DNA of 64,000 nt from DATACN01 sp038215095 (GTDB lineage: Bacteria; Actinomycetota; Thermoleophilia; Solirubrobacterales; Thermoleophilaceae). The notes beneath the pieces were generated by a model, which saw nothing but the letters and a program-made list of their open reading frames with translations, was not told where the DNA came from and did no database searches. This document shows, piece by piece, positions 24,366 to 33,885 of the stretch (position 1 is its first letter; every line of letters starts with the position of its first letter). Location: assembly GCA_038215095.1 (NCBI GenBank), contig JBBQRG010000003.1:11420-75419 (forward strand), in the 5' to 3' direction. Made by a program: the position numbers and the translations under genes.

Positions 24366-25741
24366 CCGGGCGGATTGTGGCGTAGGCGCCGGGCGACCTC
24401 CAGCGCCTGATCGCGCGTGACGGCCTCGCCGGTGAAGGCGGCCTCCTCGAGTTCGGCCAGCAGCCGGCCCAGTTCCGGACCGGGCTCGATGTCAAGCTCG
24501 CCCGCCAGCTCGTCGCCCCGGAGCGGCGGGCGCGGCGGCCCGGCCGCGCGCCATGCCAGCGCCTCGGCCATCAGCTCGCGCGCCAGCTCCAGGTGGGCGG
24601 CGATGGCGGCGTCGGCGTTCTTGCCGCGGGTGGCGAGGCGGTCCGCGCAGGACAGCAGCGTGACCTCCACCTCCACCGGGCTCGTGTGCTTCAGGTAGTG
24701 GTAGACGGTGCGCCGGTCGAGCGGCCGCTCGTGCACCAGGAAGCCGAGCACGAGGTGGTGGCGCGTGACGCCCTCCAGGAAGCGGCTCAGGCGCTCGCTG
24801 GTGCGCAGCCGGCGGCAGAGCGCCCGGATCATCTCCTCCCCCACGGCGTCGTGGCCGATGAAGGTGACCCGCCCGTCGGGGCGCACCCCGCGCGTGGCCG
24901 GCTTGCCGATGTCGTGCAGCAGCGCCCCGAAGCGCAGTGCCTGGCCGCGGGTGAGCTCATCCGCCAGCGGCTCGTCCAGCACGGCCCGAAGCGGGGCCGC
25001 CAGCTCGCCGAAGAGCTCCTCCAGGCGCCCCTCCAGCTCGAGTTGGCGGCGCAGCACCTCGAGCGTGTGCCCGTAGACGTCCAGGTGGTGGAAGTGGCTC
25101 TGTTCCACGTCGTGGAGGTCGGCGAGCTCCGGCAGCACGGCCGCCAGCAGGCCCAGCCGGTCGGCCAGCTCGACGCCCTCGACCGCGCCGCCGGCGGCGA
25201 GCAGGCGCTTCAGCTCGCCGAAGACCCGCTCCGGCGAGGCCTCGGAGGTGCGCGGCGCGGCGGCCGCGCTCAGGCGCTCGGTCTCGGGGTCGGGCTCGAA
25301 GCGGAGCTCGGCGGCGAAGCGGGCCAGGCGCAGCGGGCGAAGCGGGTCGGCGTCGTAGGCACGCGCGCCGAGCACGCGCAGCACGCGGCCGTTTAGGTCC
25401 GCGCGGCCGCCGTGGGGGTCGATCAGCTCACCGCCCTCCAGCGGGCGGGCCATGGCGTTGATCGTGAAGTCGCGCTCGCCCAGGTCGGCCTCGATCGTGT
25501 CGCCCTGCAACGGCGAGACGTCGAACACGCGCCCGCCCCGGCGGTCGATCACGCGCCACGAGCCGAACGCCTCCGAGAGCGCGAACACGGGCCCGCTGAC
25601 CTCGCCGGCCAGCGCGCGGGCGGCGCGCTCGGGATCGCCGGCCACGGCCAGGTCCACATCCGTGACCGGGCGGCCCAGCAGCTCGTCGCGCACGCTGCCA
25701 CCCACCAGCCAGGCGGGCTCTCCTCGCAGCGCGGCGATCAT
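24362..25741 (-). CDS. CCA-adding tRNA nucleotidyltransferase-like protein with HD domain
   Basis: A 459-residue class II poly(A)/CCA polymerase. N-terminal signature GGSVRDELLGRPVTDVDL and the RDFTINAM block are complete; the C-terminal half has an HD phosphohydrolase motif (LLHDIGKP ... GHD). Such proteins finish tRNA 3' ends and can hydrolyse 2',3'-cyclic or 3'-phosphate ends. ATG 25741 overlaps the alr stop. Confidence 0.93.
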   Translation of the reverse strand: MIAALRGEPAWLVGGSVRDELLGRPVTDVDLAVAGDPERAARALAGEVSGPVFALSEAFGSWRVIDRRGGRVFDVSPLQGDTIEADLGERDFTINAMARPLEGGELIDPHGGRADLNGRVLRVLGARAYDADPLRPLRLARFAAELRFEPDPETERLSAAAAPRTSEASPERVFGELKRLLAAGGAVEGVELADRLGLLAAVLPELADLHDVEQSHFHHLDVYGHTLEVLRRQLELEGRLEELFGELAAPLRAVLDEPLADELTRGQALRFGALLHDIGKPATRGVRPDGRVTFIGHDAVGEEMIRALCRRLRTSERLSRFLEGVTRHHLVLGFLVHERPLDRRTVYHYLKHTSPVEVEVTLLSCADRLATRGKNADAAIAAHLELARELMAEALAWRAAGPPRPPLRGDELAGELDIEPGPELGRLLAELEEAAFTGEAVTRDQALEVARRLRHNPPG

Positions 25742-26855
25742 CGCTCGTGCAGCCTGCTCACGCGCGGCAGCAGGCCGGTCACCACCTCGTAGTTGATCGT
25801 GTCGAGTCGCTTCGCCACCTCTTCGCAGAGGATTCGCTCGTCGCCCTGCGAGCCGATCAGCACCCCGCTGTCGCCCACCTCCACGTCGGTGTCAGGTCCC
25901 AGGTCCACGGTCAGGTTGTCCATGCTGATGGTGCCGACAACCGGGTGGCGCCGCCCTAGGATCAGCACGTCGCAGTCGTTGGACAGGCCGCGCCGCCAGC
26001 CGTCGCCGTAGCCGATCGGCAGCGTGCCGACCCAGGTGTCCTCGGGCGCCTTCCAGCTGCGGCCGTAGCCAGCGCTGTCGCCGGCGCGGAAGGGCTTCAC
26101 GGCCGCGACCCACGACTCCAGTCGGAGCGCGGGCTCCAGGCCTTGCTCCGCCGGGTCCTCGCCGTAGGGGTCGAGCCCGTACACCGCCACGCCACAGCGC
26201 ACCATGTCGAAGTGCGCGGCCGGCTCGCGCAGCGTGGCCGCGCTGTTCGCAGCGTGCACCATGATGCCGGGGTGGCGGCGCTTCAGCTCCTCTGCGAAGG
26301 GCGTGAAGCGCTCGAGCTGGGCCGGGAAGTGGTCGTCGCCAAGCTCGTCGGCGGTGGCGAAGTGCGTCATCGCGCCCGCGAGCTCGAGCCGCTCGTCGCC
26401 GGCCACCAGCTCGGCCACCGCCTGCGCCTCCTCGAGGTCTGCGGTGCCGAGCCGCCCCATGCCCGAGTCGAGCTTCACGTGCACTCGCGGCGCCGGGGCG
26501 CCGGCCTGCGCGCGCTCCGCCACCGCCCGGGCGAAGCCCTCGCGCCACGCCACCACGTCGGCGCCCGCGTCCAGCGCCACGTCCAGCTCGTCTGGCGTCA
26601 GCGCCCCCATCACGAGCAGCGGTACCAGGAGGCCGGCGCCGCGCAGCTCCCGCGCCTCCGCGGCCGTGGCCACGGCCAGCCAGGCCGCGCCCCCGCTCAG
26701 TGCGGCCTCCGCGGGCGGCGCAGCGCCGTGGCCATAGCCGTTCGCCTTCACCACAGCGCAAAGCAGAGTGCCCTCCGGCAGCTCGGTCCGCAGGCGGGCG
26801 CAGTTGCGCTCGACCGCGCCAAGGTCCACGCGCGCCGTGGCGCGCTCGGGGGCGC

Positions 26856-26859
<4 letters not shown>
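25738..26859 (-). CDS. alr: Alanine racemase
   Basis: PLP enzyme that makes D-alanine for peptidoglycan, 373 residues. PLP lysine Lys38 is in AVVKANGYGHG and the second acid/base Tyr265 in SAGYGRSW. Domain order (TIM barrel, then beta domain with TISMDNLTVDLG) is normal. ATG 26859 overlaps the nnrDE stop by four bases. The gene order acpS-nnrE/nnrD-alr is common in actinobacteria. Confidence 0.96.
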
Positions 26860-28363
<1,504 letters not shown>

Positions 28364-28367
<4 letters not shown>

Positions 28368-28717
28368 CGGAGGATGGCCACCGCACCCGCGGTCGTGTCC
28401 GTGTGCGTCAGCGACACCGACGGCTCGGCGCCAAGCTCACGGGCCCGCGCGGCCGCGGCGCCGCTCAGCCGCACCTCGGGCGCAGCGTTGGTGGCGATCA
28501 CCTCGACGTCGCGGAAGCTCCAGCCGGTCAGGCCGAGGGCCTTGGCGACGGCCTCCTTGGCACAGAAGCGCGCGGCCAGGTGCTGCGCGGGCCGGGCGCG
28601 GCCGGCGGCGTAGCTGCGCTCGGCGTCGGTGAACAACCGCTCGGCGAGCCGTGGCCGGCGCGCAAGAGCGCGCTCGAAGCGGTCGACGTCGAGGAGATCA
28701 AGACCGACACCAACCAC
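28364..28717 (-). CDS. acpS: Holo-[acyl-carrier-protein] synthase
   Basis: Transfers phosphopantetheine to ACP, 117 residues. The first motif GVGLDLLDVDRFERAL carries the Mg-binding Asp, and the second, RFCAKEAVAKALG, carries the catalytic Glu. GTG 28717 is directly before the conserved strand. It begins a leftward run of overlapping genes (acpS-nnrDE-alr-cca-corA). The 159 bases upstream up to glmS consist largely of a duplicated repeat. Confidence 0.95.
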
Positions 28718-28737
28718 GCAGCTAGCCCGTTCGCGTA

Positions 28738-28875
28738 GGGGGCGCGGGGCAACGCGGTCGAGCGGCCGACCTTGTCGCGCGGCCGAGAGCGCGATCGATC
28801 TCAGTCGGGGGCGCGGGGCAACGCGGTCGGGCCGCCTGCCTGGGCACGCGACTGAGAGCGCGATCGTTCTCGGTT
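28738..28875. repeat. 69-bp tandem direct repeat, two units, between acpS and glmS
   Basis: Unit 1 is 28738-28806 and unit 2 is 28807-28875. The first 22 bases of each (GGGGGCGCGGGGCAACGCGG and the next two) are identical, the middle ~24 bases differ, and GAGAGCGCGATCG recurs identically in each, followed by a TCTC that can pair with GAGA. The region immediately before unit 1 (28731-28746) shares 16 bases with the dispersed repeat at 2348. It probably forms two hairpins in the glmS 3' end/acpS leader. Confidence 0.75.
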
Positions 28876-28876
28876 A

Positions 28877-30709
28877 TCACTCGACCGTGACTGTCTTCGC
28901 CAGGTTCCGCGGTTGGTCCACATTGAGCCCCCGCGCGCGGGCCACGTGGTAGGCGAGCAGCTGCAGCGGAACGATCGCCAGCAGCGGCTGCAGCAGCCAG
29001 TCGGTGGACGGCACGAACACCACCTGCTCGGCGTTCTCGGCCACCTGCTCGTCGCCCTCGGTGGCCACCGCGATCACGTGCGCCCCGCGGGCGCGCACCT
29101 CGGACACGTTCGAGAGCATCTTGTCGAGCACCGGCGAGTGGGTGGCCACGCAGACCACCGGCGTGCTCTCGTCGAGCAGCGCTATCGGGCCGTGCTTCAT
29201 CTCCCCGGCGGCGTAGGCGTCGGTGGGGATGTAGGAGATCTCCTTCATCTTGAGCGCGCCCTCGAGCGCCACCGGCAGGCCGATGTGGCGGCCGAGGAAG
29301 AGGAAGAAGCTCGCGTCCTTGAACTGTTCGGCGGCGGCGCGCATGGGCTCGTCGACGGTCTCGAGCAGCCGCGACAGCGCGCTCGGCATCGAGCGCAGGT
29401 CCTCGATCAACCGCTCCATCACCTCGGGCTCGAGAGCGCCGCGCACCTGTGCGAGCTTCAGCCCGAACAGGTACATGGCCGCCACCTGCGCGAGGAAGGT
29501 CTTGGTGGCCGCCACGCCCACCTCGAGGCCCGCGCGCGTGTACAGGACGCCGTCGGCGTCGCGCGTGGCCTGGCTGCCCATCACGTTCGTGACGGCCAGC
29601 ACCTTGGCGCCGCACTCGCGCGCCAGCCGCATCGCGGCCAGCGTGTCGGCGGTCTCGCCGGACTGGCTGATGCCGATCACCAGGTCGTGCTCGTCGAAGA
29701 GCGGCTTGCGGTAGCGGAACTCGGAGGCGATGTCCACGCCGACGTGCACGTCCGACCACTCCTCGATGGCGTAGCGGGCCACGACGCCGGCGTGGTAGGC
29801 CGTGCCGCACGCCACCACGAGCACGCGGCGCAGGCCCCTCAGCTCGTCGTCGGAGATGCCGATGTCCCCCAGCTCGATGCCGCCGCTTCGCAGGCGGTCG
29901 GCCACGGTCTCGGCCACGGCGTCGGGCTGCTCGTGGATCTCCTTGAGCATGAATGTCTCGTAGCCGCCCTTCTCGGCAGTCTCCTCGTCCCACTCGACCT
30001 CGTCGACCTCGCGGTCGATGCTGTCGCCGCCGGCGTTCACGAAGCGGGCGCCCTCGGACGAGATCTCCACGATCTCTCCGTTCTCCACCAGCTGCACCTG
30101 GCGGGTCTCGGCGAGGAAGGCGGGGATAGCGGAGGCGATGAAGCTCTCTCCCTCGCCCACGCCCACCACGAGCGGGCACTCCTTGCGGGCGCCGACCAGC
30201 ACGTCGGGCTGGTCGGCAGACATGGCGACGAAGGCGTAGTGGCCGCGCAGGTCGTTGTAGGCGGCGCGCACGGCCTCGAGCAGGTCGCCGTCGAACTTGC
30301 TGGCCACGAGGTGCGCGACAACCTCGGCGTCGGTCTCGGAGGTGAACTCCGCGCCGCCGGCCCGCAGCGCGTCGCGCAGCTCGGTCCAGTTCTCCACGAT
30401 CCCGTTCAGCACGATGTGCACGCGACCGGAGGTGTCCCAGTGCGGGTGCGCGTTCTCGGTGGTCACGCGGCCGTGGGTGGCCCAGCGCGTGTGGCCGATC
30501 CCGGTCGAGCCGCGCAGCGTGCCGTTGCCGTCGGCCACCGCGCTCTTCAGCTTCGACAGGTTGCCCACGGCGTGGACCGAGTCGATCGAGCCGTTCGTGA
30601 TCAGCGACACGCCGGCCGAGTCGTAGCCGCGGTACTCGAGGCGCTCGAGTCCCGTGAGCAGCAGGTCACGGCATTCGCGTGGCCCCGTGTATCCGATGAT
30701 TCCGCACAT
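28877..30709 (-). CDS. glmS: Glutamine-fructose-6-phosphate aminotransferase (isomerizing)
   Basis: Makes glucosamine-6-phosphate for peptidoglycan. 610 residues, start ATG 30709 giving MCGIIGYTG with the catalytic Cys exposed after Met removal. The N-terminal glutaminase is followed by two SIS domains (GISQSGETADTLAAMRLA; RHIGLPVALEGALKMKEISY) and the conserved C-terminal NLAKTVTVE. It is 10 bases upstream of the glmM stop side in the same direction, forming rplM-rpsI-glmM-glmS. No glmS ribozyme is visible in the short gap. Confidence 0.97.
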   Translation of the reverse strand: MCGIIGYTGPRECRDLLLTGLERLEYRGYDSAGVSLITNGSIDSVHAVGNLSKLKSAVADGNGTLRGSTGIGHTRWATHGRVTTENAHPHWDTSGRVHIVLNGIVENWTELRDALRAGGAEFTSETDAEVVAHLVASKFDGDLLEAVRAAYNDLRGHYAFVAMSADQPDVLVGARKECPLVVGVGEGESFIASAIPAFLAETRQVQLVENGEIVEISSEGARFVNAGGDSIDREVDEVEWDEETAEKGGYETFMLKEIHEQPDAVAETVADRLRSGGIELGDIGISDDELRGLRRVLVVACGTAYHAGVVARYAIEEWSDVHVGVDIASEFRYRKPLFDEHDLVIGISQSGETADTLAAMRLARECGAKVLAVTNVMGSQATRDADGVLYTRAGLEVGVAATKTFLAQVAAMYLFGLKLAQVRGALEPEVMERLIEDLRSMPSALSRLLETVDEPMRAAAEQFKDASFFLFLGRHIGLPVALEGALKMKEISYIPTDAYAAGEMKHGPIALLDESTPVVCVATHSPVLDKMLSNVSEVRARGAHVIAVATEGDEQVAENAEQVVFVPSTDWLLQPLLAIVPLQLLAYHVARARGLNVDQPRNLAKTVTVE

Positions 30710-30719
30710 GAGAGACCAA

Positions 30720-32045
30720 TCAGCCTAGCTCTGACTCCACGGTTTTCGCCAATCGGCCGGCGATGTCCTCGCACTCGTCCTCGCCCGGCGCCTCGACCAT
30801 CACTCGAACGAGCGGCTCGGTACCGGATTTGCGTAGCAGCACGCGGCCGCGGCCCTCGAGCCCGCGCGACTCGCGCTCGACCGCCTCCCAGATGCCCGCG
30901 GCGTCGTCAAGGGCGTCGCGGTCGGCCACGCGCACGTTCACCAGCCGCTGGGGCAGCTTCTCCATCGCGTCGCGGTCTACGAGGTCGCGGCCGTCGAGCG
31001 CTTCGAGCGCCAGCAGGGCCGCCGCGGTGCCGTCCCCGGCGGGCACGAAGGCGGTGTCGATGATGTGGCCCGACTGCTCGCCGCCGAGCGCCCAGCCGCG
31101 CCGCATGAGCTCGGCCAGCACGTGGCGGTCGCCCACAGGAGTCGTGGCCACCTCGATCCCCGCGCCGGCCATTGCGCGGTGGAAGCCGTAGTTGGTCATG
31201 ACGGTCACGGCCACGCCCTCGCCGGGAAGGCGGCCGAGCCCACGCAGGTGCAATGCGGCCAGGGCCATCAGCTCGTCGCCGTCCACCACGGTTCCAGCGC
31301 GGTCCACGGCAAGCACGCGGTCGCCGTCGCCGTCGAAGGCGAAGCCGATGTCGTGGCCGCCCTCCTCGATGCGCCCGGCGAGCGCCTCCACGTGCGTGGA
31401 TCCAACTCCCTCGTTGATGTTGCGGCCGTCGGGCTCCACCGCGATCGTCTCCACGTGGGCGCCCAGGCGCCGGAAGATCTCCGGCGCGACGCGGTAGGTG
31501 GCGCCGTTTGCGCAGTCGAGCAGGACGCGCCGACCGGAGAGGTCGAGCCCGCGGAAGCGCAGCTCGAGCTCGCGCGTGTAGTCGCCGCCGGCGCCGTGCA
31601 GCTCGCGAACCCGGCCCATGCCGGAGCCGCGCGGGGGATCCGCGGACGCGACGAGGGCCTCCATCTCGGCCTCCTGCGCGTCGTCGATCTTCATGCCGTC
31701 GGGGCCGAAGAACTTGATGCCGTTGTCCTGGTAGGGGTTGTGGCTGGCGGAGACCACGGCCGCCAGGTCGAAGCGGTAGCGCCGCACGAGCAGCGAGGCG
31801 CCCGGCGTGGGCAGCACGCCGCCGAGCAGCGCGTGGCCGCCGGCCGCCGCCACGCCCGCGGCGATCGACGCCTCGAGCATCTCGCCCGACTCGCGTGTGT
31901 CGCGCACGATCAGCACCTGCGGCACCTCGGCTGGAGACGACGCGGCCACCGCGCGGCCCAGCGCGAGCGCGAGCTCGGCGGTGATCAGCTCGCCGGCGAC
32001 ACCGCGGACGCCGTCCGTGCCGAAGAGCTTCCGGCCGGCTGCCAT
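30720..32045 (-). CDS. glmM: Phosphoglucosamine mutase
   Basis: Converts glucosamine-6-phosphate to the 1-phosphate. 441 residues; LFGTDGVRG at the N-terminus, phosphoserine loop VSASHNPYQDNG, metal site FAFDGDGDR and C-terminal LRKSGTEPLVRVM are all present. ATG 32045 is used; upstream in-frame sequence overlaps rpsI. It sits between rpsI and glmS in a conserved order. Confidence 0.97.
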   Translation of the reverse strand: MAAGRKLFGTDGVRGVAGELITAELALALGRAVAASSPAEVPQVLIVRDTRESGEMLEASIAAGVAAAGGHALLGGVLPTPGASLLVRRYRFDLAAVVSASHNPYQDNGIKFFGPDGMKIDDAQEAEMEALVASADPPRGSGMGRVRELHGAGGDYTRELELRFRGLDLSGRRVLLDCANGATYRVAPEIFRRLGAHVETIAVEPDGRNINEGVGSTHVEALAGRIEEGGHDIGFAFDGDGDRVLAVDRAGTVVDGDELMALAALHLRGLGRLPGEGVAVTVMTNYGFHRAMAGAGIEVATTPVGDRHVLAELMRRGWALGGEQSGHIIDTAFVPAGDGTAAALLALEALDGRDLVDRDAMEKLPQRLVNVRVADRDALDDAAGIWEAVERESRGLEGRGRVLLRKSGTEPLVRVMVEAPGEDECEDIAGRLAKTVESELG

Positions 32046-32052
32046 GGAGGGG

Positions 32053-33159
32053 TTAGCGCTTCGAGAACTGCGGCCGCTTGCGGGCCTTCTTGAGGCCGGC
32101 CTTCTTGCGCTCCTTCTCACGCGGGTCACGCGTGAGGAAGCCGCGGCGCTTGAGCTCGACGCGAAGGTTGGGATCGGCCTCGACGAGCGCGCGTGCGATG
32201 CCGTGCCGGAGCGCGCCGGCCTGGGCCGACACGCCGCCGCCGTGGATTCGGGCCACCACGTCCATGCGGCCGTTGTAGCCGGCGGTCTCGAGCGGCTGCT
32301 GCGCCATCCGCTGGAGGCGAACGCGCGGGAAGAACTGGTCGAGGTGGCGGCCGTTGATCGTGTAGACGCCGTCGCCTGGCCTCAGGATCACGCGTGCGAC
32401 CGCGGTCTTGCGCTTGCCGGTGGCGGCGTAGCGGGCATCCGCGGCCAGGTCGAGCGGCTCGCGGGCGACGGGCTGGTCGCCCTCCTCGCCCTCGGCGGCC
32501 GGCTCGGCGTCGCCCTCGTCGTCGGCGTAGGCGGCGCCCGCGTCGGCGTACTCGCCGCCCTCGGCGGCCTGTCGCTGCTGCTCCTCGAGCACGAGGTCGG
32601 GCTCCAGGTGCGCGCCCGGAATGACCTCCTCCTGCTGCTGGCCCTGCTCGCGGTCGCGACCACCGCGCTGGCGCGGCTGCTCGCCGCCCTCCGGGGTGGC
32701 GGCTGCTGCGGGAGCCTCCTCGCCGGCATCGGCCGGCGAGTCAGCCGCCGGAGCGTCAGCGGCAGCGTCGGCCGGCGGAGCGTCGGCGGCAGCGTCAGCC
32801 GCCGGGGCGTCAGCCGCCGGGGCATCAGCCGCCGGAGCGTCAGCCGCCGGAGCGTCAGCCGCCGACTCGGCCGCCGGGGCCGCTTCCGCAGCGGGCTCCT
32901 CGCCGTTGCCGGTGTCGCCTCCGGGCGTGTCGCCGGAGCCGGGCTCGTCCTCTTCGGGGGTCGAGTCGCCGCCGTCGGGCGCGTCGTCGTCCTCGGGCGT
33001 GTCGCCCGCCCCGGGGGCGTCGTCCCCGGCGGGAGCGTCGTCCCCGGCGGGCGCCTCGTCCTCCTGGGGCGTCTCCGCGGACGGCGCGCTTTCCTCGGCG
33101 CCCTCGTTCTCGGGCTGCTGGCCCTCGGGGTGGTCCTGGCGCTCTTCGTCGTCGGCCAT
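32053..33159 (-). CDS. rpsI: Ribosomal protein S9 with ~240-residue acidic N-terminal extension
   Basis: S9 of the small subunit, whose C-terminal tail reaches the P site. The normal core is residues ~243-368 (ATGKRKTAVARV, FFPRVRLQRMAQQPLE, GGGVSAQAGALRHGIARAL, and the basic end RPQFSKR). Residues 1-242 are an Asp/Glu/Ala/Pro-rich extension with tandem ADAPA repeats at ~100-140, then a Gln/Arg/Gly-rich patch (QPRQRGGRDREQ) near 161-172. ATG 33159 overlaps the rplM stop by one base, so translation starts at the extension. Bacterial S9 is usually about 130 residues; actinobacterial forms have shorter extensions. The extension should be disordered and strongly acidic. Confidence 0.93.
   Translation of the reverse strand: MADDEERQDHPEGQQPENEGAEESAPSAETPQEDEAPAGDDAPAGDDAPGAGDTPEDDDAPDGGDSTPEEDEPGSGDTPGGDTGNGEEPAAEAAPAAESAADAPAADAPAADAPAADAPAADAAADAPPADAAADAPAADSPADAGEEAPAAAATPEGGEQPRQRGGRDREQGQQQEEVIPGAHLEPDLVLEEQQRQAAEGGEYADAGAAYADDEGDAEPAAEGEEGDQPVAREPLDLAADARYAATGKRKTAVARVILRPGDGVYTINGRHLDQFFPRVRLQRMAQQPLETAGYNGRMDVVARIHGGGVSAQAGALRHGIARALVEADPNLRVELKRRGFLTRDPREKERKKAGLKKARKRPQFSKR
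32739..32868. repeat. 15-bp tandem repeat coding for Ala-rich part of the S9 extension
   Basis: Five clear 15-base units start at 32794, 32809, 32824, 32839 and 32854 (consensus GTCAGCCGCCGGAGC), with degenerate units back to 32739. The unit length keeps the reading frame, so copy-number change alters the length of the protein without breaking it. Confidence 0.8.
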
Positions 33160-33593
33160 CAGGCTTGAACCTCCATCGGCGCGGGCTTCTGCGCTTCGTG
33201 CGGGTGGTCGGGACCGGCGTAGATCTTCAGCTTGCGCAGCTGGGCCCGTCCCAGGCGGGTGCGCGGCAGCATGCCGCGGACGGCGAGCCGGATGACCTCC
33301 TCCGGACGGCGCTCCAGCATCTCGCCCAGCGTGCGGCTGCGCAGGCCGCCGGGGTAGCCGGAGTGCCGGTAGTAGAGCTTCTCCTCGCGCTTCTTGCCGG
33401 TCACCGCGATCTTCTCGGCGTTCACCACGATCACGAAGTCGCCGGTGTCCACGTGCGGGGTGTACTCCGGCTTGCGCTTGCCGCGCAGGGCATCAGCGAT
33501 CTGGGTCGACAGCCGGCCGAGCGTCTGGCCGCTCGCGTCGACGACGAGCCAGTTGCGCTCGCGTGTGGTCGGGTTCGCTACGTAGGTCTTCAT
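33159..33593 (-). CDS. rplM: Ribosomal protein L13
   Basis: Large-subunit protein of 144 residues. Typical blocks are RNWLVVDASGQTLGRLST, HVDTGDFVIVVNAEKI, KLYYRHSGYPGGLRS and AVRGMLPRTRLGR. ATG 33593 precedes the conserved KTY...ERNW. First gene of the leftward rplM-rpsI-glmM-glmS chain; it diverges from the riboswitch-controlled M23 gene. Confidence 0.97.
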   Translation of the reverse strand: MKTYVANPTTRERNWLVVDASGQTLGRLSTQIADALRGKRKPEYTPHVDTGDFVIVVNAEKIAVTGKKREEKLYYRHSGYPGGLRSRTLGEMLERRPEEVIRLAVRGMLPRTRLGRAQLRKLKIYAGPDHPHEAQKPAPMEVQA

Positions 33594-33658
33594 AAACGCA
33601 GAGGAGGCCGCCGGAGACTCCGGCGGCCGGACGCCAAGTGTGGCACAAGGCCGCGGGC

Positions 33659-33686
33659 AGTGACCACCCGTGGCCGAAGCTATACT
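33659..33686 (+). promoter_or_regulatory. Candidate sigma-70-type promoter for the M23 riboswitch transcript
   Basis: AGTGAC at 33659-33664 and TATACT at 33681-33686 are separated by 16 bases. The -10 is close to consensus and the position, about 35 bases before the riboswitch aptamer, is appropriate. The -35 is weak. Confidence 0.45.
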
Positions 33687-33718
33687 CGCGCCCCTAAATA
33701 CAGCCTGCCGAATCCCCA

Positions 33719-33866
33719 TGGCCTGCCGTGGCCGAGGGGAACGGGGGAACCGATCGGGAACCGTCGAACAGGTTCCCGACGGGGCGAATCGGCCGCGAGG
33801 CAACCACCTCACCGGCCGTAGCGTCGCTCTTTCGACGCGAGCCCGTCAGCTAACCCCGTAGGCCGG
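33719..33866 (+). promoter_or_regulatory. ydaO/yuaA-type c-di-AMP riboswitch
   Basis: The segment contains the conserved strings of this class in order: GGGGAACGGGGGAACC (33736 onward), CGGGAACCG, GGGGCGAATCGGCC (33781), GAGGCAACCACCTC, and GAGCCCGTCAGCTAACCCC (33840) ending in GTAGGCC. The closing GGCC pairs with GGCCTG at about 33720. It lies directly upstream of a secreted M23 peptidase, the usual target of ydaO switches in actinobacteria; binding of c-di-AMP generally turns expression off. Confidence 0.9.
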
Positions 33867-33885
33867 AGAAAGAGAGGCCAAGCAG

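Noticed and set aside
28722..30179. Long in-frame extension through the acpS-glmS repeat region (minus strand)
   Set aside because: The frame belongs to no known family and is a shadow of glmS plus the tandem repeat.
30710..30719. glmS ribozyme near the glmS start
   Set aside because: The leader between glmM and glmS is too short and glmS is preceded by glmM coding sequence, leaving no room for the ribozyme.
33641..33660. Full copy of the dispersed repeat in front of rplM
   Set aside because: Only GGCCGCGGGCAG is shared; the flanks differ, so it may be chance in GC-rich DNA.
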